Source of the DNA: Ignavibacteriota bacterium
GTDB lineage: Bacteria > Bacteroidota > Ignavibacteria > Tepidaquicellales > Tepidaquicellaceae
NCBI GenBank assembly: GCA_026390735.1
Contig: JAPLFJ010000052.1
Coordinates: 1-64,000 of the forward strand
Reading direction: 5' to 3'
DNA: 64,000 nucleotides
The translations under genes were made by a program, and so were the position numbers. Positions 24,406 to 33,212 of this stretch are shown one piece after another (within the stretch, counting starts at the first letter, position 1; the number at the start of each line of letters is the position of its first letter). Under the pieces are notes generated by a model. It was given only the letters and a program-made list of their open reading frames with translations. It had not been told where the DNA came from and searched no databases.

Positions 24406-24967
24406 ATATAGTTCAATAGTGATTGGAATGTCGGCAGAAGGTTTGGATGTCCTGATGCAGTTATTCGTTAATTTAAAAGACAGTTTTCCGATGCCTGTGA
24501 TTTTGGTACAGCACTTGCACTCTAATGCTGAAAGTGAATTGTCCGATATATTAAGAAGATATACGGGAATGAAAGTGAAAGAATGTACTGCAAACGTTAA
24601 AATTGATTCAGGTACTATTTATACGGCTCCTGCTAATTATCATATTTTAATAAAGAGGAATAAAACAATATCTCTCTCGTATGAAGAAAAAGTAAATTAT
24701 TCACGTCCGTCTATTGATATGCTTTTTGAAAGCGCTGCTTATGTGTGGACAGGTGAATTAATCGGATTATTATTAACAGGGGCGAAGAACGACGGCGCGA
24801 TGAGAATGGGAAAAATTAAGGAACTTGGGGGACTGACTATGGCAGAAAACCCTCAAACCGCTGAATATCCTACGATGCCAAAAAGGGCGATAGATAAGGG
24901 ATGGGTGGATTTAATATTAAACATAGAAGAAACAAAAAGCTATTTAGAAAATCTTTCAATAATATAA
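24398..24967 (+). CDS. CheB-type methylesterase, catalytic domain only
   Basis: The protein has 189 residues from ATG 24398, overlapping the CheR stop region by 8 bp; a TTG at 24392 is also in frame. It has the CheB_methylest fold: nucleophile Ser in VIGMSAEGLDVL, catalytic His in VQHLHSNAE and catalytic Asp in LLTGAKNDGAM. These are recognisable though each motif departs from the usual GASxGG and GMGxDGA. The receiver domain of classic CheB is absent; a receiver at the start of the next protein could supply it in trans. It should reverse CheR methylation. Confidence 0.85.
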   Translation: MNKYSSIVIGMSAEGLDVLMQLFVNLKDSFPMPVILVQHLHSNAESELSDILRRYTGMKVKECTANVKIDSGTIYTAPANYHILIKRNKTISLSYEEKVNYSRPSIDMLFESAAYVWTGELIGLLLTGAKNDGAMRMGKIKELGGLTMAENPQTAEYPTMPKRAIDKGWVDLILNIEETKSYLENLSII

Positions 24968-24980
24968 TTAACACATTATT

Positions 24981-26951
24981 ATGAGTGCAAAGCATAAAAT
25001 ATTAATCGTAGATGACAAAGAACAAAATTTAGTAGCTCTGGAAAAGGTTCTAACAGAATGTGATGCCGAAGTAGTAAAGGCAACATCAGGAAATGAAGCA
25101 TTGACAGTTTCGTTGTCGGAAGATTTTGCTCTGGCAATACTTGACGTTAATATGCCCGACATGAACGGTTATGAACTTGCAGGATATTTAGCAGGAGCGG
25201 AAAAGACCAAAAATTTACCTATTATTTTTCTCTCTGCAGAATACTCAGACGATATGCATATTTTAAAAGCATATGAATCCGGCGGGATTGACTTTGTGGC
25301 AAAACCTTTTAACCCATATTATTTACTGAGCAAAGTTAATGTATTCCTGAAACTCGACAGACAGAAGAATGAACTCCTTGATAAAATAGAAATAGAAAAG
25401 TCAAAGAATTATCTGGAAAGTATATTAATGTCTGTTAACGATTTTATAATTGTAATATCGCTTGACGGAAGTATAAATGTAATTAACAATGTTACGTTAA
25501 CCAGACTGGATTATTCTTTCAGAGATTTGTATGGAAAGAAAATCATTAACCTGTTTACAGAAGAAATCAAAAATCAAATAGAAGACACTTTAAAGGAATA
25601 TGATAAGCCTGACGATGTTAATAATTTAAAACACTTTAAGACTGAAACAATATTAAGAAAAAAGAACAACGTGGAAATGCCTATTATTCTTTCTATGACT
25701 CCTTTAATATCGGACTTTGGAACTGTTCACGGAGCAGTATTAGTTGGAACTGATATAACGGAAAGAATCATAATCGAAGAAGAGTTAAGAATAGCAAAGG
25801 AAAAAGCCGAAGAAGTAAGCAAAATCAAATCTAATTTTCTAGCAAATATGAGTCACGAGTTAAGAACACCAATGGTTGGTATTCTTGGCTTTTCGGAATT
25901 ACTATCAAACACTATCGCAGACGAAGAGCAAAGGCATTTCGCTGAGATAATTCATAAAGGCGGAACAAGATTAATGGAAACTTTGAACCTTATACTCGAC
26001 ATTTCTTTAATAGAATCTAATAAGCTTAATTTGACAACACAGGAATTCAACCTCATTTCTTTGGCTGAAGAAGCGATTAAGTTGTTTGAAAAGGTTGCAT
26101 TAAAGAAGGGCTTGTGCCTGAAAATTGATTCTGATAAAAAAGATTTTATTATTAAGCAGGATATTGGATTGGTAAGGCAAATTTTAAACAACTTAATTAA
26201 CAATGCAGTCAAATTCACGGAAAAAGGTGGAGCCACAATTATTCTCCGGAAAGAAATATACGCAAACAAAGAATATGCTGCTATAAAAGTTAAAGATACG
26301 GGTATTGGGATTCCTGATGATAAATTAAATTTAATCTGGGAAGAATTCAGACAGGTAAGCGAAGGCCTTGGCAGATCTTTCGAAGGTACGGGGTTGGGTT
26401 TGAGTTTAACTAAAAAATTTACAGAAAAACTGGGTGGACAAATAACTATTGAGGATAGTGAACTCGGGAAAGGGACAACTTTCAAAGTATTACTGCCTGT
26501 AGAATTAAATAATATAAACGAGCCACAAGTAAGCGACACAGGCACAAATAGTTCATACATTGATGTAACAATTCCAGGCTCAGAGAAACCAAATATATTG
26601 TATGTTGAAGATGATCTTGATGCGGCATTATTAGTAAAGACAAACGCAAAAAATATGTGTAACATAGATATTATTTCTACAGGAGAAGAGGCTGTAGAGG
26701 TTGTGAAAAACAAAAAATATACTGCTGTCCTTATGGACATTAATCTGGGCACCGGAATGAATGGGATTAATACTGCGGATGAGATCAGAAAAATTACAGG
26801 TTATGAAAATGTTCCGATTGTAGCAATAACTGCGTTTGCAATGGTTGGCGACAAAGAAGAATTTATGGAAAAAGGGTTTACCTCTTATCTGTCAAAACCT
26901 TTTGTTCGGGCAGAACTTCTTAGTTTTATTAAAGATATATTAACGAAATAG
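24981..26951 (+). CDS. REC-PAS-histidine kinase-REC hybrid protein
   Basis: The 656-residue soluble protein has an N-terminal receiver (1-125, phospho-Asp in ILDVNMPDMNGYE) and PAS (about 145-265). HisKA has FLANMSHELRTPMVGI at about 290; HATPase covers about 390-510 with NAVKF, DTGIGI and GTGLGLSLT. A C-terminal receiver (535-656) has Asp in LMDINLG. It lies 13 bp after the CheB stop, so it is in the same operon. The front receiver may be phosphorylated by the big kinase at 19660. Its HisKA-to-REC half closely resembles that of the six-PAS kinase at 46311. Confidence 0.92.
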   Translation: MSAKHKILIVDDKEQNLVALEKVLTECDAEVVKATSGNEALTVSLSEDFALAILDVNMPDMNGYELAGYLAGAEKTKNLPIIFLSAEYSDDMHILKAYESGGIDFVAKPFNPYYLLSKVNVFLKLDRQKNELLDKIEIEKSKNYLESILMSVNDFIIVISLDGSINVINNVTLTRLDYSFRDLYGKKIINLFTEEIKNQIEDTLKEYDKPDDVNNLKHFKTETILRKKNNVEMPIILSMTPLISDFGTVHGAVLVGTDITERIIIEEELRIAKEKAEEVSKIKSNFLANMSHELRTPMVGILGFSELLSNTIADEEQRHFAEIIHKGGTRLMETLNLILDISLIESNKLNLTTQEFNLISLAEEAIKLFEKVALKKGLCLKIDSDKKDFIIKQDIGLVRQILNNLINNAVKFTEKGGATIILRKEIYANKEYAAIKVKDTGIGIPDDKLNLIWEEFRQVSEGLGRSFEGTGLGLSLTKKFTEKLGGQITIEDSELGKGTTFKVLLPVELNNINEPQVSDTGTNSSYIDVTIPGSEKPNILYVEDDLDAALLVKTNAKNMCNIDIISTGEEAVEVVKNKKYTAVLMDINLGTGMNGINTADEIRKITGYENVPIVAITAFAMVGDKEEFMEKGFTSYLSKPFVRAELLSFIKDILTK

Positions 26952-27038
26952 TAATATTGTAAATTTGAATTCATTGTTGTTCTAAAAGAGTGGTGTTTGC
27001 ATAAAAGTAGTTTAGAAATAAGATTAGAGAAAAGATTT

Positions 27039-27251
27039 TTAAAGAGAGACCTTTAATCCTTTCTGATTTATCAAAGATTTTTCTCTATCTGTCCTCCCGC
27101 TTTTAATAGTTGAAACTTCTGCTACCACACCTTTAACGAATTTGAATTCTCCGGCAAAATCCTTTGCCTGACTTGTAGTTATTGTGTCCTGTCCAAAAGA
27201 TAAGTTTAATACTATAACACAAAATATTAGTGCTAATAATATATTTTTCAT
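27039..27251 (-). pseudogene. Truncated duplicate of the OB-fold gene
   Basis: The first 52 residues repeat the OB-fold protein at 18792-19145 almost exactly (signal peptide, SQAKDFAGEFKFVKGVVAEV, then TIKSG). The frame then runs into an unrelated 18-residue tail and stops. The 60 bp upstream of both genes also match. The copy lacks half the OB barrel and is probably non-functional. Confidence 0.75.
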
Positions 27252-27470
27252 ATTAATGATTTATTTGTTATAGAAATAACAGAAACCGATAAGAAAAGAT
27301 AATGATAAATAAATCCGAATGTATATAAGCAGTAAACCTCTTGTATAAAATGAGCCTTCCCGCCACAGCTGATTTTCGACCACAGACTTTGTATTTATCA
27401 TACACTAAAAGTTTTAAGTGAGTATTGGTATCTATGTGTTTTGAAGTTATGAAAATTGCTATTTTTATGA

Positions 27471-28586
27471 ATGCTGGTAAACGGAAAAAAATACATGACT
27501 ATCTGGACTGATAAGCACAACAAGGATGTTGTTTGTGCTATTAACCAGAACAAATTGCCTTTCGGGTTTGAGATTGTAAAACTGAAATCGTCGGGAGACG
27601 TGATTGACGCGATTAAGAATATGGTGGTGAGGGGCGCGCCATTGATTGGGGCTGCAGGAGCGTACAGTGTTTATCTGGCACTGCTTGAGGCAAAGAGAAA
27701 ATATAAGGGTGCTTTTGATTTAAACGAATATTTATCTGAAAAGTGCGAACTGATTACTTCCGCAAGACCTACGGCGGTGAACCTGAGATGGGCTGTGGAT
27801 TTAATTCTTGAGAAAGTTACGAAACAGAAAACTTTACAGGGAAAGATTGATGCTGCTTTGAAAATGGCGGAGAAGATTTGCGATGATGATGTCCGTGCGT
27901 GCAGGAATATTGGAATGTACGGAAGGGATGTGATTAAGAAAATTTCTGCGAAGAAGAAGGACGGAGTTGTGAACGTATTAACTCACTGCAATGCGGGATG
28001 GCTTGCGGTGATAGATTATGGGACTGCTCTTGCCCCTGTTTATCTTGCAAAAGAAGCAGGGCTGAAGGTTCACGTGTGGGTGGAAGAGACTCGTCCGAGA
28101 AATCAGGGTGCACGGCTGACGGCGTGGGAACTTGAACAGAACGGAATAGACTACAGCATCATCACTGATAATGCCGGCGGATATGTTATGCAGAATGGAA
28201 TGGTTGATATGGTGATTACGGGTTCAGACAGGACAACGCTGACGGGAGATGTTTGCAATAAGATTGGGACTTATAAAACTGCGCTTGCTGCTTACGATAA
28301 CAAAATACCTTTTTATGCGTCAGTGCCGATGTCCTCTTTTGACCTGAGCATAAGGGACGGCGTGAAAGAAATACCTATTGAGGAAAGAAGTACTGATGAG
28401 ATTATGTATTCAGAATATTATGACGGAAGGGATATTAAGAAGGGCTTGATAACTTTTAAGACGGCGAAGATAAGGAACTTTGGTTTTGATGTGACACCTG
28501 CTAAATACGTTACGGGAATAATAACCGAAAAAGGAATTATCAAACCGAACGAGAGAAGCATAAGAAAACTTTTCAGGAACGGATGA
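27471..28586 (+). CDS. mtnA: S-methyl-5-thioribose-1-phosphate isomerase
   Basis: The 371-residue protein matches MtnA of the eIF2B-like family. It has VVRGAPLIGAAGAY near residue 53, catalytic Cys in VLTHCNAGWLA near 168, and catalytic Asp with the signature TGSDRTTLTGDVCNKIGTY near 246-265. It interconverts methylthioribose-1-phosphate and methylthioribulose-1-phosphate in methionine salvage. The next gene, 1 bp downstream, is a class II aldolase family member that could take the MtnB step. Related members act on ribose-1,5-bisphosphate or as eIF2B-like proteins, but the Cys-Asp pair favours MtnA. Confidence 0.88.
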   Translation: MLVNGKKYMTIWTDKHNKDVVCAINQNKLPFGFEIVKLKSSGDVIDAIKNMVVRGAPLIGAAGAYSVYLALLEAKRKYKGAFDLNEYLSEKCELITSARPTAVNLRWAVDLILEKVTKQKTLQGKIDAALKMAEKICDDDVRACRNIGMYGRDVIKKISAKKKDGVVNVLTHCNAGWLAVIDYGTALAPVYLAKEAGLKVHVWVEETRPRNQGARLTAWELEQNGIDYSIITDNAGGYVMQNGMVDMVITGSDRTTLTGDVCNKIGTYKTALAAYDNKIPFYASVPMSSFDLSIRDGVKEIPIEERSTDEIMYSEYYDGRDIKKGLITFKTAKIRNFGFDVTPAKYVTGIITEKGIIKPNERSIRKLFRNG

Positions 28587-28587
28587 T

Positions 28588-29184
28588 ATGAAAGAAGGCG
28601 TAATAAAATTTAATTATGACTGGAAGAAGAAAGCGCTGCCTGCAAGCCTGGATATTGGTGAACTTGTAAGATATCGTAACAAACTTTTCAGTTATGGATT
28701 AATAGGCGCAGATGAAAACGGCATTGGTTTCGGAAACATAAGTGTGCGGTATATGTCTTCAGGTAAGTTTAATATATCGGCTTCGAATACGGGAAAGATA
28801 AAGAGGGCGGGCAAATATCATTTCACAATGGTTAATTCAGTGGACGTTAAGAAGAACTTTGTTTCCTGCACGGGAATGATGGTTGCTTCTTCAGAATCGA
28901 TGACTCACGATATTATTTATAATCTTTCTTCGGGAATAAAATGTGTTATACACGTGCACAATCTGAGGCTCTGGAAAAAGTTTCTGAATAAAGTACCGAC
29001 AACTTCGAAAACTATTTCATACGGAACGCCTGAGATGGCAAACGATATAAGGCGGCTGTGGGTTAAATCGGATTTAAAGGAAAAGAGAATTCTTGCTATG
29101 GCAGGACACGAAGGCGGACTTGTGGTCTTTGGGGAGAGTTTAGAGGAGGCGTATAGTCTGATAATGAAATATTTTAACGGATGA
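28588..29184 (+). CDS. Class II aldolase/adducin-family protein (possible MtnB role)
   Basis: The 198-residue protein fits the class II aldolase fold: GNISVRY near 52, SASNTGKI near 66, metal-binding histidines in VIHVHNLRLW near 118-122, and a late AMAGHEGGLVVFG near 170-178. It is 1 bp after mtnA, so translation is coupled. The family includes fuculose-phosphate aldolase and methylthioribulose-1-phosphate dehydratase. Context suggests the latter, but the sequence is divergent, and a salvage shunt aldolase acting on the MtnA product is equally possible. Confidence 0.7.
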   Translation: MKEGVIKFNYDWKKKALPASLDIGELVRYRNKLFSYGLIGADENGIGFGNISVRYMSSGKFNISASNTGKIKRAGKYHFTMVNSVDVKKNFVSCTGMMVASSESMTHDIIYNLSSGIKCVIHVHNLRLWKKFLNKVPTTSKTISYGTPEMANDIRRLWVKSDLKEKRILAMAGHEGGLVVFGESLEEAYSLIMKYFNG

Positions 29185-29205
29185 GTGATGCTTTTTTAAT
29201 AAGAA

Positions 29206-29318
29206 ACCGTTGAAACGGTTAATAACTATTGTTGTATATTTTCCCACGACTAAAGTCGTTGGCTGAAATTAAAAGATTTTAAATGAATGAACCTCCCCGC
29301 AGTAAACAGCGAGGAGGT
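29206..29318. terminator. Palindromes and terminator between aldolase and dehydrogenase
   Basis: AACCGTT-GA-AACGGTT (29206-29221), ACGACT-AA-AGTCGT (about 29248-29261) and ACCTCCCCGC-8 nt-GCGAGGAGGT (29291-29318, one mismatch) lie in a row between convergent genes. The last can act as a terminator in both directions; the first two resemble dispersed intergenic palindromes. Confidence 0.55.
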
Positions 29319-29384
29319 CATTTCTGTTAATTTGTTAAATTATGCTATCTCAAGCAAGATGCTTGAGTTACTCTCTGGTTTATA

Positions 29385-30428
29385 TTATAGTGTTGCCAGG
29401 TCTATCACAAATCTGTAACGGACGTCGCTCTTTAGCATTCTTTCGTATGCTTTATTTATGTCTTTGATGTCTATTAATTCGATTTCAGAAACGATGTTGT
29501 GCTCAGCACAGAAGTCGAGCATTTCCTGAGTTTCGGGAATGCCGCCTATCAATGAACCTGCGAGACTTTTTCTTCCCATTATAAGACTGAAGGAAAATAT
29601 TTCCGAAGGTGTAGGAGGTGCGCCGACACAGATGTGAACTCCGTTTGTTGCGAGAAGTGTCATATACTGGCTGTAGTTATGTTCGGCTGAGACAGTGTCG
29701 AGTATAAAGTCGAAAGAACCTGCTGCTGCCTGAAACTGCTCTTTGTCTGAGGTTACTAAGAATTTATGTGCACCTAATTTAAGTGCGTCTTCTTTCTTCG
29801 ATGGAGATGAACTTAAGACTGTAACTTCTGCTCCGAATGCCACGCCGAATTTTACTGCCATGTGTCCGAGTCCGCCGAGTCCGAGTACTCCGAGTTTGTG
29901 TCCTTTGCCGACTTTCCAGTGTCTTAATGGCGAATAGGTTGTTATGCCTGCGCAGAGTAATGGTGCGACTGCTGCAAGGTTTAATTTTTCAGAAACACGA
30001 AGAACAAAATCTTCGTTAACGACTGTTGCGTTTGAATAACCGCCGTAAGTAAGAGTTTTTTTGTCGCGCTCGTATCCGTTGTAGGTCATTGTACAGCCTT
30101 CTGCGCAAAACTGTTCGAGACCTTCTTTACAATTGTTGCAGGTACGGCAGGAATCTACCATACATCCGACACCAATGAGGTCGCCTGCTTTATGTTTTGT
30201 TACGTGTTCACCGACTTTTGTTACTCTGCCGACAAGTTCGTGTCCGGGAACCATTGGGAATATTGAACCGCCCCATTCGTTCCTTACCTGATGAAGGTCT
30301 GAGTGACATACACCGCAGAATAAAATATCAAACTGTACATCGTGAGGTCCCACTTCACGTCTTTCAAAACTCCAGGGAGTTAAATCATCTTTTGCATTTT
30401 GTGCTGCGTATCCTTTTGCTTTTGTCAT
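29385..30428 (-). CDS. Zinc-dependent NAD(P) alcohol dehydrogenase (CAD/YahK type)
   Basis: The 347-residue medium-chain dehydrogenase has its catalytic zinc site in FCGVCHSDLHQ and GHELVGRV. The structural zinc lobe has four cysteines in the CMVDSCRTCNNC region and a following QFC. The coenzyme-binding GLGGLGHMAVKFG lies near 177-190. The pattern SLIGGIPETQEMLDFCAEHN near 290 is typical of the cinnamyl-alcohol/YahK aldehyde reductase branch. It probably reduces aldehydes with NADPH. It is a single gene, convergent with the aldolase. Confidence 0.88.
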   Translation of the reverse strand: MTKAKGYAAQNAKDDLTPWSFERREVGPHDVQFDILFCGVCHSDLHQVRNEWGGSIFPMVPGHELVGRVTKVGEHVTKHKAGDLIGVGCMVDSCRTCNNCKEGLEQFCAEGCTMTYNGYERDKKTLTYGGYSNATVVNEDFVLRVSEKLNLAAVAPLLCAGITTYSPLRHWKVGKGHKLGVLGLGGLGHMAVKFGVAFGAEVTVLSSSPSKKEDALKLGAHKFLVTSDKEQFQAAAGSFDFILDTVSAEHNYSQYMTLLATNGVHICVGAPPTPSEIFSFSLIMGRKSLAGSLIGGIPETQEMLDFCAEHNIVSEIELIDIKDINKAYERMLKSDVRYRFVIDLATL

Positions 30429-30686
30429 ATATATATAAAGTTAATTTGATTAGATGAATAATATCTTTAAAACTGTTTTTACAGGTTATTAGTTCAAAGG
30501 AAGAGAAAAGCTATTCACGAATTTCACTAATTTAGCGAATTACACAAATTATTGAACAGATTAAAGAAATTGGCAACTTTGGGACTATAAATCATATAAT
30601 TCAAGACTTTTAATTATAACCTTGAAAAAATACAGGCTTTTTACTATATTATGTGTTATATAAGTTAAAGAAATTTAAAGATAAAT

Positions 30687-30917
30687 ATGAAAACTGGAAT
30701 ACATCCAAAATATTATAAATGCAATGTGATTTGCAATTGTGGTGAAAATAGAGGAGTTCTATTCACAACCCGTTCTACCGTTCCTGAAATCAAGGTGGAA
30801 ATATGTTCTTTATGCCATCCGTTCTTTACAGGTACACAGAAGATTGTTGATACCGCAGGACGCGTTGAGAAGTTCTACAAGAAATTCGGCAAAGGCAAAA
30901 AAGAGACAGAAGCATAA
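30687..30917 (+). CDS. rpmE: 50S ribosomal protein L31, zinc-binding type
   Basis: The 76-residue protein begins [10 protein letters not shown]. It carries zinc-ligand cysteines at CNVICNCG and [10 protein letters not shown], then the conserved TGRVEKF-like [14 protein letters not shown] end. It is the metal-containing (C+) form of L31, a late-assembling large-subunit protein. A clear terminator follows at 30937-30978. Confidence 0.95.
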   Translation: MKTGIHPKYYKCNVICNCGENRGVLFTTRSTVPEIKVEICSLCHPFFTGTQKIVDTAGRVEKFYKKFGKGKKETEA

Positions 30918-30936
30918 TTTAGTTTTTACTTTTTAT

Positions 30937-30978
30937 AAGCCGGTCCTATTATTTTCATAATATTAGTCCGGCTTTTTT
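30937..30978 (+). terminator. Terminator after rpmE
   Basis: AAGCCGG (30937-30943) pairs with CCGGCTT (30968-30974) around a 24-nt AT-rich loop and is followed by TTTT. Confidence 0.7.
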
Positions 30979-31005
30979 ATTCTTAAAAATTTAATTGTGG
31001 AAGCT

Positions 31006-32244
31006 ATGAAATACGTAATATTCGAAGATAATAAATATACTAACCTTTATCCTTTAAACCTGCTTCGCGCTTCTTTTGACCTTAAGGCAGGAGTCTTTTC
31101 AATGAAAGAAAGAATTGAAAGATATTTACCCGTGGGCGAATCTGTAACTTTATTCGTAAGGGATGAACTCGCAAAGTTAACCAGGACAAACAATACAAAT
31201 CCCGTTAATCAGATTCCCGATGAAGATGCTGTATTCCTTAACGGAAGGGTTGTGTATTCACAAAGGTTCCTGAACTGGATAATGAATGATATGTCTGTGA
31301 ACAGTGTACTTTTTTCCGATGATAATGTTATTGTATCAAAGATTTCTGCTGATGAGATAAACAAAAGACGTGAGAATTTGAAGTACTGCATGGAGAAACC
31401 TTTCTTCGACGGATTAAAGAATATCAACAATACTAATTATAACTTTGAGAATATATTTGAGATAATTAATTATCCGTGGGACATTATAAAGTCACTGGAT
31501 ATTAATCTAGGATTTGATTTGAGCTTCCTGATTGACAGTGTTAAAGGTCAGGCGAGGAATGAAGAGGTGTCACAGGAAAATGATAACAATTACGTAAGTC
31601 CTACTGCGAAGGTATATCCGGGTGTTATTCTTGATACAGTAGGCGGAGAAATATTCATTGATGATAATTCAGTAGTAGAGCCGCTTGTTTATATTAAAGG
31701 ACCTGTTTATATCGGCAGAAATGCTCTTGTTAAATCTGGTTCAAGACTTTACGGTCCGTGCTCTATTGGACATTCTTCAAAAGTATCGGGTGAAATATCG
31801 GGTTCGGTATTTCATAGTTGCGTAAACAAGCAGCACGACGGATTTATAGGTAACACGTATGCGAGTCCTTTTGTAAATTTCGGGGCAGACACAGTTACGA
31901 GCAATCTGAAAAACAATTATTCTAAGGTAAGAGCAGTACTCGCAGGAAAATCATTCGATACAGGGCTGCAGTTTCTCGGAAGTATTGTCGGTGACCACGC
32001 AAAGTTCGGAATAAACACAATGCTCAATACGGGTACAGTCTGCGGAATATTTTCAAACGTTGCAGGAGGCGGATTCCCCGATAAGTCAATTGATTCTTTT
32101 GAATGGAATATACTCGGCAAGGAAAAATCGTTGTACAGGCTTGACGAAGCTCTGGAAACAGCAAAGACAGTGATGAAAAGACGCGGGTTTGAATTGACAG
32201 ATGAATACAGAGAACTTGTAAAGTTTATATACGAGAAGAAATAA
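31006..32244 (+). CDS. GlmU-like sugar-nucleotide transferase-related protein
   Basis: The 412-residue protein (from ATG 31006; an in-frame GTG at 30997 is the alternative) has two parts. The N-terminal half (FEDNKYTNLYPLNLLRASFDL) is like a nucleotidyltransferase that has lost the canonical GTR..K loop. The C-terminal half is a left-handed beta-helix of hexapeptide repeats (about 200-370), with GPVYIGRNALVKSGSRLYGP and NFGADTVTSNLKNNY, the latter close to GlmU. Proteins of this design are annotated as GlmU-family in Bacteroidota. Acetyl- or uridyl-transfer activity is unproven; an envelope sugar role is likely. Confidence 0.8.
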   Translation: MKYVIFEDNKYTNLYPLNLLRASFDLKAGVFSMKERIERYLPVGESVTLFVRDELAKLTRTNNTNPVNQIPDEDAVFLNGRVVYSQRFLNWIMNDMSVNSVLFSDDNVIVSKISADEINKRRENLKYCMEKPFFDGLKNINNTNYNFENIFEIINYPWDIIKSLDINLGFDLSFLIDSVKGQARNEEVSQENDNNYVSPTAKVYPGVILDTVGGEIFIDDNSVVEPLVYIKGPVYIGRNALVKSGSRLYGPCSIGHSSKVSGEISGSVFHSCVNKQHDGFIGNTYASPFVNFGADTVTSNLKNNYSKVRAVLAGKSFDTGLQFLGSIVGDHAKFGINTMLNTGTVCGIFSNVAGGGFPDKSIDSFEWNILGKEKSLYRLDEALETAKTVMKRRGFELTDEYRELVKFIYEKK

Positions 32245-32268
32245 CAGTATAAAAGTTTAATTACAATA

Positions 32269-32295
32269 AATGACCACTCCTGAAGAGTGGTCATT
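32269..32295. terminator. Bidirectional terminator between convergent genes
   Basis: AATGACCACTC-CTGAA-GAGTGGTCATT is a perfect 11-bp stem located between the GlmU-like stop (32244) and the livH stop (32301). Short T or A tracts on both sides suit termination in both directions. Confidence 0.8.
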
Positions 32296-32300
32296 TTCAT

Positions 32301-33212
32301 TTATACCTTTTCAATTTCCTTTTTACCTAGAAGACCTGTCGGTCTGAAGAGAAGAATTATTATCAGTATTCCGAATGCGATTGCATCCCTGTAAGTTGAT
32401 GACAGATATCCCGACACAAATGTTTCAACAAGACCGAGTATCAATCCGCCAAGTGCCGCACCAAGAATATTGCCGATGCCTCCAAGTACAGCCGCAACGA
32501 ATGCTTTTAAGCCGTATATAATTCCGATAAGCGGGTCAACTTTCGGATAGTTTAATCCAAAGAGAATACCTGCTGCTGCTGCAAGGGATGAGCCAAGAAT
32601 AAACGTAAAGCTTATTACCCTGTTTATGTTTATACCCATAAGACTTGCAACGTTATGGTTGAAAGACACTGCGCGCATAGCCGTTCCCATCTTTGTGTTC
32701 ATAACGATTATTCTTAAGAGAATCATCAGTACAAGCGACACTATAATTACAACAACCGAGTTTGAAAACACTGCTGCACCACCAACGTTAAAAAGTTCTT
32801 TGTTTTCCAGTAATGTTGGAAATGATTTCGGGTCTGCTCCGAATACGAGCTGTCCGCCGTATTCAAGAAAGAGTGAGACTCCGATTGCAGTAATAAGTAT
32901 TGTGAGTTTCGGTGAATTCCTTAGCGGCTTATACGCAAGTTTTTCAAGAGTGAAGCCTAGTATTGAACAGACTACCATAGAGCCGAGAAGAATTACGATT
33001 GCCATAGCAACAGATGCTCCGCCTGTAAAGGTAGAAAAGCTGAACAGGAAAGCAAGGTAGTAGCCTGAGAATGCTCCAATCATAAATACATCACCATGTG
33101 CAAAATTTATGAAACGGAGTATTCCGTAAATCATTGTATAGCCCAATGCTATCAGAGCATAAATGCTGCCAAGAGATAAACCGTTTATGAACTGCTGAAT
33201 AAATTCTATCAT
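32301..33212 (-). CDS. livH: Branched-chain amino-acid ABC transporter permease LivH
   Basis: The 303-residue integral membrane protein has the LivH family start (IQQFINGLSLGSIYALIALG and TMIYGILRFINFAHGD). There are about eight hydrophobic segments, the cytoplasmic loop MRAVSFNHNVASLMGININR that contacts the ATPase, and the end LLFRPTGLLGKKEIEKV. It overlaps the substrate-binding gene by 4 bp. The partner permease LivM and ATPases LivG/LivF are not adjacent, so they must be elsewhere or missing. Confidence 0.9.
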   Translation of the reverse strand: MIEFIQQFINGLSLGSIYALIALGYTMIYGILRFINFAHGDVFMIGAFSGYYLAFLFSFSTFTGGASVAMAIVILLGSMVVCSILGFTLEKLAYKPLRNSPKLTILITAIGVSLFLEYGGQLVFGADPKSFPTLLENKELFNVGGAAVFSNSVVVIIVSLVLMILLRIIVMNTKMGTAMRAVSFNHNVASLMGININRVISFTFILGSSLAAAAGILFGLNYPKVDPLIGIIYGLKAFVAAVLGGIGNILGAALGGLILGLVETFVSGYLSSTYRDAIAFGILIIILLFRPTGLLGKKEIEKV

